Positions 30,501 through 38,646 of a stretch of 64,000 nucleotides of DNA are shown in pieces. How positions within the stretch are numbered: position 1 is the stretch's first letter; each line of letters opens with the position of its first letter. The DNA comes from Micromonospora fulviviridis. GTDB lineage: Bacteria; Actinomycetota; Actinomycetes; Mycobacteriales; Micromonosporaceae. The stretch is from assembly GCF_014648395.1 (NCBI RefSeq), contig NZ_BMRA01000001.1, positions 686,521 to 750,520 on the forward strand, in the 5' to 3' direction. Below the pieces are notes generated by a model. That model worked only from the letters and a program-made list of their open reading frames with translations. It was not told the DNA's origin and searched no databases. Made by a program: the position numbers and the translations under genes.

Positions 30501-30530
30501 CCGGCCCCGGGCCAGCGGCTGGTCAGCCGG
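30493..30530 (+). terminator. Terminator overlapping the end of helD
   Basis: A 10-bp stem CCGGCTGACC (30493-30502) with its complement at 30521-30530; the stop codon TGA lies inside the left arm, and the loop is itself GC-rich. A second perfect 16-base palindrome follows at 30536-30551. Together they separate helD from the convergent gene ending at 30561. Confidence 0.65.
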
Positions 30531-30560
30531 CGAGAGGCCGACCGGTCGGCCGGCCCGGGC

Positions 30561-31181
30561 TCAGCCGCTGAGGGCGGCGGCGACGTCGCGCAGCGGCCGG
30601 CCCGACTCGGCGATCGGCACGGTGAACGCCAGCCAGGAGCCGTCGGCGAAGTCGAGACGCAGCCGCTTCGGGTTCAACCGGTGCCAGCCCACCCGGGCCG
30701 AGGCCACCTCGGCCCGCGACGCCGACCAGGCGATCCCGGTCTCCGCCACGGACCGCTCGTCGTCCTGCCGGCTGGACAGCAGCTTCATCGGCCCACTCAG
30801 GCAGACCAGCAGCCGCCGGTCGGTGGCCACCAGCAGGATGTCCCGTACCGCCAGGTCCGGCTCGGGCGGGCGCAGCGCGTGGCGCAGCCGGGAGGCGGCG
30901 GAGCCCGGGGCGCCGCGCCCGGCGATCCCCCAGATCACCCGGTCAACCAGCCGGTCGCCCCACGCCCAACTGATCAGCGGTGAGATCAGGTTGAGCAGCA
31001 CGGCCCCGACGCTCACCCCGCCGGCGGGCGCCGCCGGCTTCGCCGCGTCGGGCGGCGGAGGCGGCGGTGCCCCGTGGGCCGCGTCGGCCTTCGCGTACGC
31101 CAGCATTCGCTCGCCCGGCTCGACGAGCTGGCCGATCCGGTCGCGGTATCCGGTGCCCTCCATCGGCTCAGTATCGATCAT
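30561..31181 (-). CDS. Hypothetical protein with a PH-like domain
   Basis: 206 residues. After MIDTEPMEGTGYRDRIGQLV comes a short Pro-rich linker, a hydrophobic segment VGAVLLNLISPLISWAWGD and then a beta-rich domain with DILLVATDRRLLVCLSG and a terminal WLAFTVPIAESGRPLRDVAA. The pattern of a strand-rich domain reporting a level (ATDRRLLV) resembles bacterial PH/GRAM-like domains; I do not recognise a named family. The ATG at 31181 is chosen; one six codons downstream is possible, and neither has a good ribosome binding site. Convergent with helD and divergent from the ABC transporter. Confidence 0.6.
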   Translation of the reverse strand: MIDTEPMEGTGYRDRIGQLVEPGERMLAYAKADAAHGAPPPPPPDAAKPAAPAGGVSVGAVLLNLISPLISWAWGDRLVDRVIWGIAGRGAPGSAASRLRHALRPPEPDLAVRDILLVATDRRLLVCLSGPMKLLSSRQDDERSVAETGIAWSASRAEVASARVGWHRLNPKRLRLDFADGSWLAFTVPIAESGRPLRDVAAALSG

Positions 31182-31291
31182 GGCCGTAGCCGTCGTCGCT
31201 GGGCCGCTCCGCGGGGCGGTGAAACTCGCGCCGGCACGGTACACAGGGGAGGGCATGCCCGTCCGGGACCGCACCCCTGAGGAGCCCGAAG

Positions 31292-32179
31292 ATGATCCTG
31301 GCCCGCGCCGACCAGGTCAGCCGCCGCTACGGCGAGGTGCTGGCCCTGGACCGGGTCGACCTGACCGTCCGCGCCGGGGAGCTGGTGGGCCTGCTCGGCC
31401 CGAACGGCGCCGGCAAGAGCACCCTGCTCAACCTGCTGGTCGGGCTGCGCCGCCCCACCGCCGGCCGGGTCGAGCTGCTCGGCGGCGACCCGCGCGACCC
31501 GACGAGCCGGCGGCAGCTCGGGGTGACCCCGCAGGAGACCGGCCTGCCCGGCACGCTGCGAGTCGGCGAGGTGGTCGACTTCGTCGCCGCGCACTTCCCC
31601 GACCCGGTGCCCCGGGACGAGCTGCTCGACCAGTTCGGCCTCACCGACCAGGTGCGCCGGCAGACCGGTGGCCTCTCCGGCGGGCAGCGCCGCCGGCTCG
31701 CGGTGGCGCTCGCCTTCGTCGGCCGGCCCCGCCTCGTGGTCCTCGACGAGCCCACCACCGGGCTGGACGTGGAGGCCCGGCACACCCTGTGGGAGGCCGT
31801 CCGGAGCTTCCACGCCGACGGCGGCACGGTCCTGCTGAGCAGCCACTACCTGGAGGAGGTGGAGGCGCTGGCGCAGCGGGTGGTGGTGATCGGGCACGGC
31901 CGGGTGCTCGCCGACGACTCCGTGACGGCCATCCGCGGGATCGTCGGCGTACGCCGGGTCAGCCTGGTCGCCGACGACCTGCCGCCACTGCCCGGCGTGG
32001 TGGCCACCGAGCACGCCGAGGGCCGCACCCACCTGCTCACCACGGACGCCGACCAGCTCGTCCGCGACCTCGTCACCGCCGGCGTGACGTTCCGCGACCT
32101 GGAGGTCCGGCCCACCTCGCTGGAGGAGGCGTTCCTGACCCTCACCGCCGGCGACCGGCCCGCACCCACCCCCGCCTAG
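31292..32179 (+). CDS. ABC-2 type exporter, ATP-binding protein
   Basis: 295 residues with one nucleotide-binding domain: Walker A GPNGAGKST (about residues 38-46), Q-loop TPQETGLPGTL, signature LSGGQRRRLAVAL, Walker B LVVLDEPTTGLD, and the switch His in LLSSHYLEEVE. The C-terminal 80 residues form the accessory domain seen in DrrA/CcmA-type ATPases. It precedes the permease gene by nine bases. By family it exports a drug, lipid or polysaccharide; the substrate cannot be told. Confidence 0.92.
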   Translation: MILARADQVSRRYGEVLALDRVDLTVRAGELVGLLGPNGAGKSTLLNLLVGLRRPTAGRVELLGGDPRDPTSRRQLGVTPQETGLPGTLRVGEVVDFVAAHFPDPVPRDELLDQFGLTDQVRRQTGGLSGGQRRRLAVALAFVGRPRLVVLDEPTTGLDVEARHTLWEAVRSFHADGGTVLLSSHYLEEVEALAQRVVVIGHGRVLADDSVTAIRGIVGVRRVSLVADDLPPLPGVVATEHAEGRTHLLTTDADQLVRDLVTAGVTFRDLEVRPTSLEEAFLTLTAGDRPAPTPA

Positions 32180-32188
32180 GAGACCGCC

Positions 32189-32926
32189 GTGCCGCTCGCC
32201 CTGGTCCACGCCCGCTACCAGCTCCTGGAGATCGTCCGGATCCCGGTCGCGATTTTCGGCAGCGCGTTCTTCCCGGCCGCCACGATGCTCTTCTTCGTCG
32301 TGCCGTCCGCAGGTGACGATCCCACCGCCGCCACCTACGCCACCGCCGCCATGGTCACCTTCGCGGTGATGAGCGCCAACATCTTCCAGTACGGGATCGG
32401 CGTCGCCGAGGACCGCGACCAGCCGTGGAGCTCGTACAGCCGGACGCTGCCCGCCGGGCCCGGCCCGCGCTTCGCCGGCCGGATCCTGGCCGGTCTGGCC
32501 ATCACCTACTTTTCCATGCTCCCGGTGGTGGTGATCGCGGCGGTGGCCACCGCGGCCCGGGTCACCCCGGCGCAGTTCCTGCTCGCCGCCGGCGGAGTCG
32601 CGGTGATCTCGGTGCCGTTCACGCTGCTCGGGCTGGCCATCGGCTACTCACTGCCGAGCAAGGCGGCGATCGTGGTCGCCCAGCTCATCTTCTTCCCGCT
32701 CGCCTTCGGCGGCGGCCTGCTCTTCGGCCCGGACAACGCGCCCGGCTTCGTCGACGCGATCGCGCCCTACCTGCCCACCCGCGGTGCGCTGGAGCTGATG
32801 TGGGCGGCCGTGACCGACTGGCGGCTGAACCCGCTCTCCATGATCATGCTCGGCGTCTGGATCGTGGTGCTCGCGGCGGTCGCCGGATGGGCGTACCGAC
32901 GGGACGAGGGACGCCGCTTCACCTGA
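32189..32926 (+). CDS. ABC-2 type transporter permease
   Basis: 245 residues with six hydrophobic helices. It opens MPLALVHARYQLLEIVRIPV, the cytoplasmic lead-in to helix 1 typical of ABC-2 membrane subunits, and has the family-like LGLAIGYSLPSKAAIVVAQL near helix 5. GTG start with an AGGAG site about eight bases upstream (CTAGGAGACCGCC). Partner of the preceding ATPase; the two form a complete exporter. Confidence 0.9.
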   Translation: MPLALVHARYQLLEIVRIPVAIFGSAFFPAATMLFFVVPSAGDDPTAATYATAAMVTFAVMSANIFQYGIGVAEDRDQPWSSYSRTLPAGPGPRFAGRILAGLAITYFSMLPVVVIAAVATAARVTPAQFLLAAGGVAVISVPFTLLGLAIGYSLPSKAAIVVAQLIFFPLAFGGGLLFGPDNAPGFVDAIAPYLPTRGALELMWAAVTDWRLNPLSMIMLGVWIVVLAAVAGWAYRRDEGRRFT

Positions 32927-33020
32927 CCTTTTGTCCGAATCCGGCCCGGCGGTCGGTGTGGCGGTGCCACGATGCCGGCAGGGCGTGCCAGCGGGGCCGC
33001 CCCCGGCGAGAGGGGTCAGC

Positions 33021-33779
33021 GTGGACGGCGTGGAGCCCGGCACGCCCTGCTGGACCGACCTGGCCACCCCCGGGCTGGACGACGCGAAGCGCTTCTACCC
33101 GGAACTGTTCGGCTGGACCGGCCGGGTGTCCGACGAGCCGACCGCCGGCGGCTACACCACCTTCCTCAAGGACGGCCGGGCCGTGGCGGGAGCCGGGCCA
33201 CCGGCCGCCCCCGAGCAGGTGCCGATCTGGTCGACGTACGTGGCGACCGACGACGCGGACCTGGTCGCCACCCGGGTGGAGGCGGCCGGCGGCCAGGTGG
33301 TGGTCTCCCCGTTCGACGTCTTCGAGCTGGGCCGGATGGCGGTCCTCTCCGACCCGGCCGGGGCGGTGTTCAGCGTCTGGCAGCCGATGGCGATGCGCGG
33401 GGCGGAACTGTTCAACGCCCCCGGCGCGATGTGCTGGAACGAGCTGGTCACCCCCGACCCCGACCGGGCGAAGGACTTCTACGCGCTGGTCTTCGGCTGG
33501 CACCCCGAGGAGCAGCCGACGGGCCCGGTCACCTACACCGGGTGGCGGTGCGGCGCCCGGATCGTCGCCGGCATGATGCCGCAGCTGGAGCCGCTGCCCG
33601 AGGACCTGCCGGCGTACTGGACGGTCTACTTCGCGGTCGAGGACGCGGACGCCACCGCGGCCCGGGCCGCCGAGCTGGGCGGCACCATCCTCGTCCCGCC
33701 CCGGGACAATCCGGCCGGCCGCAGCGCCGCCCTCCGCGACCCCCAGGGCGCCCTCTTCTCAATCACCGCCCTGCGCTGA
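33021..33779 (+). CDS. Tandem-domain VOC (glyoxalase-fold) protein
   Basis: 252 residues with two vicinal-oxygen-chelate domains: the first from TPCWTDLATPGLDDAKRFYP and the second from AMCWNELVTPDPDRAKDFYA, each ending with an IF/LF-S strand (GAVFSVW, GALFSIT). The conserved Glu and strand pattern fit the CFP32-like group of actinobacteria. Activity cannot be assigned: some bind metals and act on small molecules, others bind drugs. Start at the GTG at 33021, with GAGAGGGG eight bases upstream; a longer TTG-led frame has no ribosome binding site. Confidence 0.8.
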   Translation: MDGVEPGTPCWTDLATPGLDDAKRFYPELFGWTGRVSDEPTAGGYTTFLKDGRAVAGAGPPAAPEQVPIWSTYVATDDADLVATRVEAAGGQVVVSPFDVFELGRMAVLSDPAGAVFSVWQPMAMRGAELFNAPGAMCWNELVTPDPDRAKDFYALVFGWHPEEQPTGPVTYTGWRCGARIVAGMMPQLEPLPEDLPAYWTVYFAVEDADATAARAAELGGTILVPPRDNPAGRSAALRDPQGALFSITALR

Positions 33780-33816
33780 CGGTGCTGCGCGCCGCTCCGG
33801 CTCCGCCGGCTCGGGG

Positions 33817-34596
33817 TCAGCGGGGGCGGACCGGGACGACGAGGGGGCCGTGGTCGCCGGGGATGACCCGGACGTTGGCGCGGTAGTGGCGGGCCAGCAG
33901 GGCTTCGGTGAGGACCTCCTGCGGAGGGCCGGCGGCGGCCACCCGACCCTCGGCGAGCAGGACCAGGCGGTCGGCGTACTCGCCGGCGATGGAGAGGTCG
34001 TGCATGGTGGCGAGCACGGTCAGCTCGTGCTGCCGGCGGAGCTGGTCGACCAGCTCCAGCACCTCCTGCTGGTGGCCGATGTCCAGGGCGCTGGTCGGCT
34101 CGTCGAGCAGCAGCAGGGTGGCGCCCTGGGCCAGCGCCCGGGCCAGGAAGACCCGCTGCCGCTCGCCGCCGGACAGGGTGGCCAGTTCGCGGCGGCCGAA
34201 CGCGCCCAGGTCGAGCCGCTCCAGCACCTCGTTCACGGCGGCCAGGTCGGCGGCCGACTCCCGGCCCAGCGCCGGGATGTACGGGGTGCGTCCCAGCAGC
34301 ACGTAGTCGAAGACCGACATGCCGGCCGGCACCACCGGGGACTGCGCCACGGTGGCCACCACCCGGGCCCGGTCGCGGCGGCGGAGGGAGTTGATCGGCG
34401 TACCGAAGAGGGAGACCGCGCCCGGCGCGGGCAGAAGGCCGCCGACGGCGCGCAGCAGGGTCGACTTGCCGGCGCCGTTCGGGCCGATCACGGTGACCCA
34501 CTCGCCCACGGCGACCGCCAGGTCCACGCCGGCCAGGATCGGCGTGCCGCCCAGCTCGACCCGGAGGCCGCGCAGCTCGACCGCGGACGCGCTCAC
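33817..34596 (-). CDS. btuD: Cobalamin-type ABC importer, ATP-binding protein
   Basis: 259 residues. Walker A is GPNGAGKSTLL, the Q-loop VAQSPVVPAGMSVFDYVLLG, the signature LSGGERQRVFLARAL, Walker B LLLLDEPTSALD, and the switch His is in ATMHDLSIAGEYADR, all typical of the FecE/BtuD group of metal-chelate importers. GTG start at 34596. The three genes btuF, btuC and btuD are co-directional, and the leader in front of the first is a cobalamin riboswitch, so I assign B12 rather than siderophore uptake. 55 bases separate it from btuC. Confidence 0.85.
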   Translation of the reverse strand: MSASAVELRGLRVELGGTPILAGVDLAVAVGEWVTVIGPNGAGKSTLLRAVGGLLPAPGAVSLFGTPINSLRRRDRARVVATVAQSPVVPAGMSVFDYVLLGRTPYIPALGRESAADLAAVNEVLERLDLGAFGRRELATLSGGERQRVFLARALAQGATLLLLDEPTSALDIGHQQEVLELVDQLRRQHELTVLATMHDLSIAGEYADRLVLLAEGRVAAAGPPQEVLTEALLARHYRANVRVIPGDHGPLVVPVRPR

Positions 34597-34651
34597 GGCG
34601 TCACCCTGGTTCGCGACTGCGGGGCTCGCAACCCCGGCCCACTCCTCGCGC

Positions 34652-35881
34652 TCACGTGAGCACCCGGCGGGCGGTGCGCAGGACCAGCACGAAGAACGGG
34701 CCGCCGAGCAGCGCGGTGACCACGCCGATCGGGATCTCGGCGGGGGCGGCGGCGGTCCGGGCGACCACGTCGGTGAGCGCCAGGAACGCCCCGCCGAAGA
34801 GCATCGACAGCGGCAGGATCACCCGGTAGCTCGACCCGGCGAGCAGCCGTACGGTGTGCGGCACGATGATGCCGACGAAGCCGATCAGCCCGGAGGCGGA
34901 GACCGCGGCGGCGGTGCCCAGCGAGGCGGCGGCGATCAGCAGGTAGCGGGAGCGCTGCGGGTGCAGCCCGAGGCTGGTTGCCTCGTCATCGCCGACGGAG
35001 AGCACGTCCAGCTCGCGCCGGTGCAGCAGCACCACGACGGCGGTGAGCGCGAAGTAGGGCAGGACCAGCCGGACGTCGTGCCAGCCGGCAGTGGCCAGTC
35101 GCCCGAGCAGCCAGGAGTAGACCTGCTGGATGCTGTCGGAGTGCCGTTGCAGCAGGTAGGTCTGCCCGGCGGCGAGGAACGCCGAGACCGCCACCCCGGC
35201 CAGGATCAGCGTGGCCGGTGACCGGTCCCGCCCGCCGGCCGCGCCGAGCAGGTACGTCATGACGACCGCGCCGAGCGAGCCGACGAAGGCGGCGAGGGGG
35301 ATGGTGAGCGGCATGCCGGTCAGCGACCCGCCGGCCCCGGCGCCGAGCGCGATGACGGCGGTCACCGCCAGCCCGGCCCCGGCCGCCACGCCCAGCAGGT
35401 ACGGGTCGGCCAGCGGGTTGCGGAAGACGCCCTGGTAGCAGCCGCCGGCCAGGGCGAGCAGGGCGCCGACGAGCAGGCCGAGCACGACCCGGGGCAGCCG
35501 CAGCTCGGTGACGATGGCGATCTCCCGCTCGCTGAGCCCGCTGTGCAGGTGCACCCCGGGCAGCAGGTTGAGCAGTTCGGCGGCCACGCTGCCCGGCGGC
35601 AGGCTGACCGGGCCGAGCGAGACGCCGGCCACCAGCGCGATCAGCACCGCGCCGAGGCCGGCGAGCAGCCAGCGGGTACGGAGCCCCGCCGGCCGGACCG
35701 TCGCACCCGGCCCGGCCGGCGACCGCTCCCCGACCACCCCGGACGCACCCGGTCCGGACGGGCCCAGGTCGGGCCGCTCCTCCGCCAATCCGGGTGGGTC
35801 CGTGTCGGGCACGCCGGACGGCCGGGACGCGTCGGGCGTCCCGGCCGGCCGGTGAGCGTTGTCCGCCGGTCGCACGGTCAC
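34652..35881 (-). CDS. btuC: Cobalamin-type ABC importer, FecCD-family permease
   Basis: 409 residues with about ten helices. Family landmarks are LRLPRVVLGLLVGALLALAG, GVFRNPLADPYLLGVAAGAG, the coupling region LILAGVAVSAFLAAG and GLIGFVGIIVPHTVRLLAG. Start at the GTG at 35881, two bases after the btuF stop. The first 75 or so residues before helix 1 are Pro/Gly/Asp-rich, unusually long for this family, and probably disordered in the cytoplasm; a later start could remove part of it. Confidence 0.87.
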   Translation of the reverse strand: MTVRPADNAHRPAGTPDASRPSGVPDTDPPGLAEERPDLGPSGPGASGVVGERSPAGPGATVRPAGLRTRWLLAGLGAVLIALVAGVSLGPVSLPPGSVAAELLNLLPGVHLHSGLSEREIAIVTELRLPRVVLGLLVGALLALAGGCYQGVFRNPLADPYLLGVAAGAGLAVTAVIALGAGAGGSLTGMPLTIPLAAFVGSLGAVVMTYLLGAAGGRDRSPATLILAGVAVSAFLAAGQTYLLQRHSDSIQQVYSWLLGRLATAGWHDVRLVLPYFALTAVVVLLHRRELDVLSVGDDEATSLGLHPQRSRYLLIAAASLGTAAAVSASGLIGFVGIIVPHTVRLLAGSSYRVILPLSMLFGGAFLALTDVVARTAAAPAEIPIGVVTALLGGPFFVLVLRTARRVLT

Positions 35882-35883
35882 CG

Positions 35884-36822
35884 TCAGGCCGGGACCTTGG
35901 CGGTGGCGTCCACGATCGCCTTGAGCAGGTCGACCACGCGCGGGCCCCAGCGCGACGCGATGTCGTCGTCCAGGGCGACGACCTGGTTGTTCTTCACGGC
36001 GGTGACGCCGGCCCAGCCGCTGCGCGCCTTGACGGTCTCCGCGTTCTGCTTGCAGCACTTGGTGTCGGCCAGGAAGACGAAGTCCGGGTTCGCCTTGACG
36101 ATTACCTCCTGGGAGAGCTGCGGGTAGCCGCCGCTCTTCCCGTCGGCGTCCGCCGGGTCGGCGATGTTCTGCAGGCCGGCGAGCGTGTAGAGCGAGCCGA
36201 TGAAGGTCTTGCTGGTCACGCTGTACAGCTCGGGGCCGAGCTCGTGGTAGTAGGTGAGCGGCTTCGCCCGCCGCGGCAGGTCCTTGGTGAGCGCCGCGAT
36301 GTCGTCCTTCATCTTCTTCGTGACGGCGTCCGCCTCGGCCGGGTGGCCGGTGAGCTTGCCCAGGTCACCGATCTGCTGGTACGTGTCGTCCAGGGTGGCC
36401 GCCGCCGGGGTGAGCAGCACCGGGATCTTCAGCGTGGTGAGCTGGTCCACGATCTTGTTGGTGTCGTTGGAGAGCACCACGAGGTCCGGGCTCTTGCCGG
36501 CGATCGCCTCGGCGTTCGGCTGGAAGCCGGAAAGGTCGCTCTTCGGCGCCTCCGCCGGGTAGTTCGAGTTGTCGTCGACGGCGGTGACCTGCTTGCCGGC
36601 GCCGATGGCGAAGAGCATCTCGGTCGCCGACGGCGACAGCGAGACGATCTTCTCGGGGCGCTTGTCCAGGGTCAGCTTGCCGACGGTGACCGGGAAGGCG
36701 GCGGCCGCCGAGTTGCCGCCGGCGGCGGGGGTGTCGTTCGAGGTCTCCTGGGCGCAGCCGCCGAGGAGCAGCGCGCCGACCGCGAGGGCGGCGGCGAAGA
36801 GCCGGGGGGTACGTCTGGACAT
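35884..36822 (-). CDS. btuF: Cobalamin-type ABC importer, substrate-binding lipoprotein
   Basis: 312 residues. A signal peptide ends in the lipobox LLGGC at about residues 19-23, so the mature protein is lipid-anchored on the outer face of the membrane. The body has the two-lobed helical-backbone fold: PEKIVSLSPSATEMLFAIGA, then SPDLVVLSNDTN and a C-terminal lobe with WAGVTAVKNNQVVALDDD. Start ATG at 36822 is preceded by AGGAGG. Ligand assignment to cobalamin comes from the riboswitch, not from the binding residues. Confidence 0.87.
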   Translation of the reverse strand: MSRRTPRLFAAALAVGALLLGGCAQETSNDTPAAGGNSAAAAFPVTVGKLTLDKRPEKIVSLSPSATEMLFAIGAGKQVTAVDDNSNYPAEAPKSDLSGFQPNAEAIAGKSPDLVVLSNDTNKIVDQLTTLKIPVLLTPAAATLDDTYQQIGDLGKLTGHPAEADAVTKKMKDDIAALTKDLPRRAKPLTYYHELGPELYSVTSKTFIGSLYTLAGLQNIADPADADGKSGGYPQLSQEVIVKANPDFVFLADTKCCKQNAETVKARSGWAGVTAVKNNQVVALDDDIASRWGPRVVDLLKAIVDATAKVPA

Positions 36823-36823
36823 G

Positions 36824-36865
36824 GGTCCTCCTGTCGGTCGAGGAGCGTGGTGCTTCGCCGACAGG
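36824..36865 (-). promoter_or_regulatory. btuF Shine-Dalgarno and sequestering hairpin
   Basis: On the minus strand, CCTGTCGG (complement of 36858-36865) pairs with CCGACAGG (complement of 36830-36837) across about 20 bases. The 3' arm runs straight into AGGAGG (36827-36832), the ribosome binding site five bases before the btuF ATG. When the stem forms, part of the Shine-Dalgarno sequence is masked. This fits the expression platform of a translation-controlling riboswitch. Confidence 0.6.
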
Positions 36866-36919
36866 GACCGCCTGGGCGGGCCCGTCCGCGAGGCGCCCTT
36901 CCTCGAGAGCGCGTGTCGC

Positions 36920-37056
36920 GACCGTGCCGCAGGCGACCTGGCTCGTCCCCACAGTTGTCGGCGCCGGCGGAGGCCGGCGCCGCGTGCGGGGCATCACAGT
37001 TGCGGGACAGCGCCGGTTTCGCACCGGCTTCGCTGCGGGTTGGTCGGTGCCACCGT
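36920..37056 (-). promoter_or_regulatory. Cobalamin riboswitch aptamer
   Basis: Read on the minus strand the leader carries the hallmarks of the B12 aptamer: GAAGCCGGTGCGAAACCGG (37013-37031), then GCTGTCCCGCAACTGTGATG (about 36991-37010), a GC-rich stem (GCGCCGGCC...GGCCTCCGCCGGCGCC), and the B12 box GAGCCAGGTCGCCTGC (36928-36944). Binding of adenosylcobalamin represses the downstream gene in known members. The exact ends of the aptamer are approximate. It leads the btuFCD-type operon. Confidence 0.92.
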
Positions 37057-37095
37057 AGCGCACGACCAGCGGAGATCGTCCGGACGGGAGGGGTG

Positions 37096-37121
37096 GTGGG
37101 GGCCCCGAGCAGGGCCCCCAC
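37096..37121 (-). terminator. Terminator after the M14 carboxypeptidase
   Basis: Perfect 10-bp stem GTGGGGGCCC with its complement around a 6-base loop CGAGCA, 11 bases past the carboxypeptidase stop codon. No T-run. It separates that gene from the riboswitch operon that follows on the same strand. Confidence 0.75.
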
Positions 37122-37132
37122 GGCGCGTCGCG

Positions 37133-38440
37133 TCAGCAGTAGGTGCTCTGCTTGCCGATCGCCCGGTACGGGCAGTCGGCGTACTCGGAGAGCAGCAGCA
37201 CGGCCTCCCGGTTGCGGGAGGTCTGCGCGGGGATCACCTCGTCGGGCGGGTAGAAGCCGCCCCCGGAGGCCGAGCCGGGGTACATCTCGAAGGTGTACGC
37301 CCAGATCTTGTGGGCGCCCCACATCCAGTCGATGCTGGTGCCGTCGGCGATGTAGAGGTCGCTGGACTGTTCCGGGGTGTAGCCGTTGCTGGCGGCCATC
37401 TGCCGGCCGATGGTGGCGAAGGTGTTGTACTGGTCGGCGTTCATCCCCGTGGCGGTGTTGCTGTACGTGTAGCCGTACGGCCAGAGCACCAGCTGCGAGT
37501 AGGTGTGGAAGTCGATGTTCGCTTTGATCTGCTGCACCCCGCCGACCACGCGGCTGTTGACGAAGGTGCGCAGCGCCGCGGTCTCGGGGGCGGAGAAGGC
37601 GGACGGGCCGCGGTAGGTCTCCGACGAGGTCGAGCCGGACGAGCCGCCGCAGCAGCCCCACTGGTACGACCAGTTCCGGTTCAGGTCGGTGCCCACGTAC
37701 GAGGAGCCGCTGTTCGGCTGGCGGTTCTTCCGCCAGGAGCGGTAGGAGCCGGTGGCGATGTCGTACTCGCTGCCGTCGGGGTTGACCGTGGGGACGATCC
37801 AGATCTCCCGGGAGTTGACGATGTTGGTGATCCGGGAGTCGCTGCCGTAGTTGTCGGTGAAGAGGTTGAGCAGGTAGATCGCCATCTCGACGGTCAGGTG
37901 CTCGCGGGCGTGCTGCTGGGCGTTGAAGAGGATCTCCGGCTCGTTCTCGTCCGTGCCGACGTTGTCGGAGATCTTCACGGCCATCAGGTCCCGGCCCTGG
38001 TAGGACCGGCCGATGCTGAGCTTGCGGGCGATGGCCGGGTGGTCGGCGACCACCGTGTTCACCACTGCGGTCAACTCGGCGTAGTCGTGGTAGTTGGAGT
38101 CGGCGGGCGGGAAGGCGTAGGCGACCGCGCCGGCGGCCGGGGCCGGAGCGACGTCCTTCTCCAGCCGGAAGCCGAGCCGGGTGATCGCGGTGGCCTCGGC
38201 GGTGGTGGCCGTGACGTGCAGCACGCCGTGTTCGGAGTGGTCGATCGCCGCGCCGGTGCGGGCGACGGCGCTGCGGTCGGCGAGGGTGCGCGGGCCGAGC
38301 ACCCGGTAGGCGACGGCGGCCGGTTCGCCGTCCGGGGCGGGGCGGGCGGCGGCCGGGCCGGTGACCGCGGCGACGAGGGTCAGGCCGACGGCGGCGGCGA
38401 GGGCCAGCCGGCGGCGGAGCGGGGACGTGCGGAGGGCCAT
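37133..38440 (-). CDS. Secreted M14 zinc carboxypeptidase
   Basis: 435 residues. A signal peptide ([24 protein letters not shown] in two parts) is followed by a propeptide-like region to about residue 110 and the M14 domain. Zinc ligands H177 and E180 (HAREH), substrate Arg in TDLNRNW (R255), third ligand H312 (DFHTYSQL) and the catalytic Glu E385 (TFEMYP) are all present, so it should be active. Aspect resembles the actinobacterial carboxypeptidase T group. Start ATG at 38440 has GAGGAGG seven bases upstream. Divergent from two secreted cysteine peptidases. Confidence 0.93.
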   Translation of the reverse strand: MALRTSPLRRRLALAAAVGLTLVAAVTGPAAARPAPDGEPAAVAYRVLGPRTLADRSAVARTGAAIDHSEHGVLHVTATTAEATAITRLGFRLEKDVAPAPAAGAVAYAFPPADSNYHDYAELTAVVNTVVADHPAIARKLSIGRSYQGRDLMAVKISDNVGTDENEPEILFNAQQHAREHLTVEMAIYLLNLFTDNYGSDSRITNIVNSREIWIVPTVNPDGSEYDIATGSYRSWRKNRQPNSGSSYVGTDLNRNWSYQWGCCGGSSGSTSSETYRGPSAFSAPETAALRTFVNSRVVGGVQQIKANIDFHTYSQLVLWPYGYTYSNTATGMNADQYNTFATIGRQMAASNGYTPEQSSDLYIADGTSIDWMWGAHKIWAYTFEMYPGSASGGGFYPPDEVIPAQTSRNREAVLLLSEYADCPYRAIGKQSTYC

Positions 38441-38646
38441 GGACAACCTCCTCGGGGTACGGGAGCTCCCGTTGTCCGCACACTTCACCAGGAGTCACAT
38501 GGTCATATCAACATCCATCATTACGTGCTTCCATCCCGACCGGATCCTCACGCCGGCAATGATTTTCCATGCGGCAACCTCTGGCGAAACTTCCCTCCAG
38601 GCGCGACAGTGAACGGCAACGATGCCGTCCTCCTGGAGGAGCTGCC
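38441..38646. promoter_or_regulatory. Divergent promoter region of the secreted peptidases
   Basis: A 206-base AT-richer gap between the M14 gene (minus) and the first C39-like gene (plus). It holds GAGGAGG before the M14 start and GGAGGAG six bases before the C39-like ATG. The stretch 38500-38580 (TCATATCAACATCCATCATT and following) is the least GC-rich in the neighbourhood and probably carries both promoters; I cannot pick out clear boxes. Confidence 0.4.

Noticed and set aside
33817..36822. Siderophore (iron) importer
   Set aside because: The families allow it, but the leader is a cobalamin riboswitch, which makes B12 or a corrinoid the better call.
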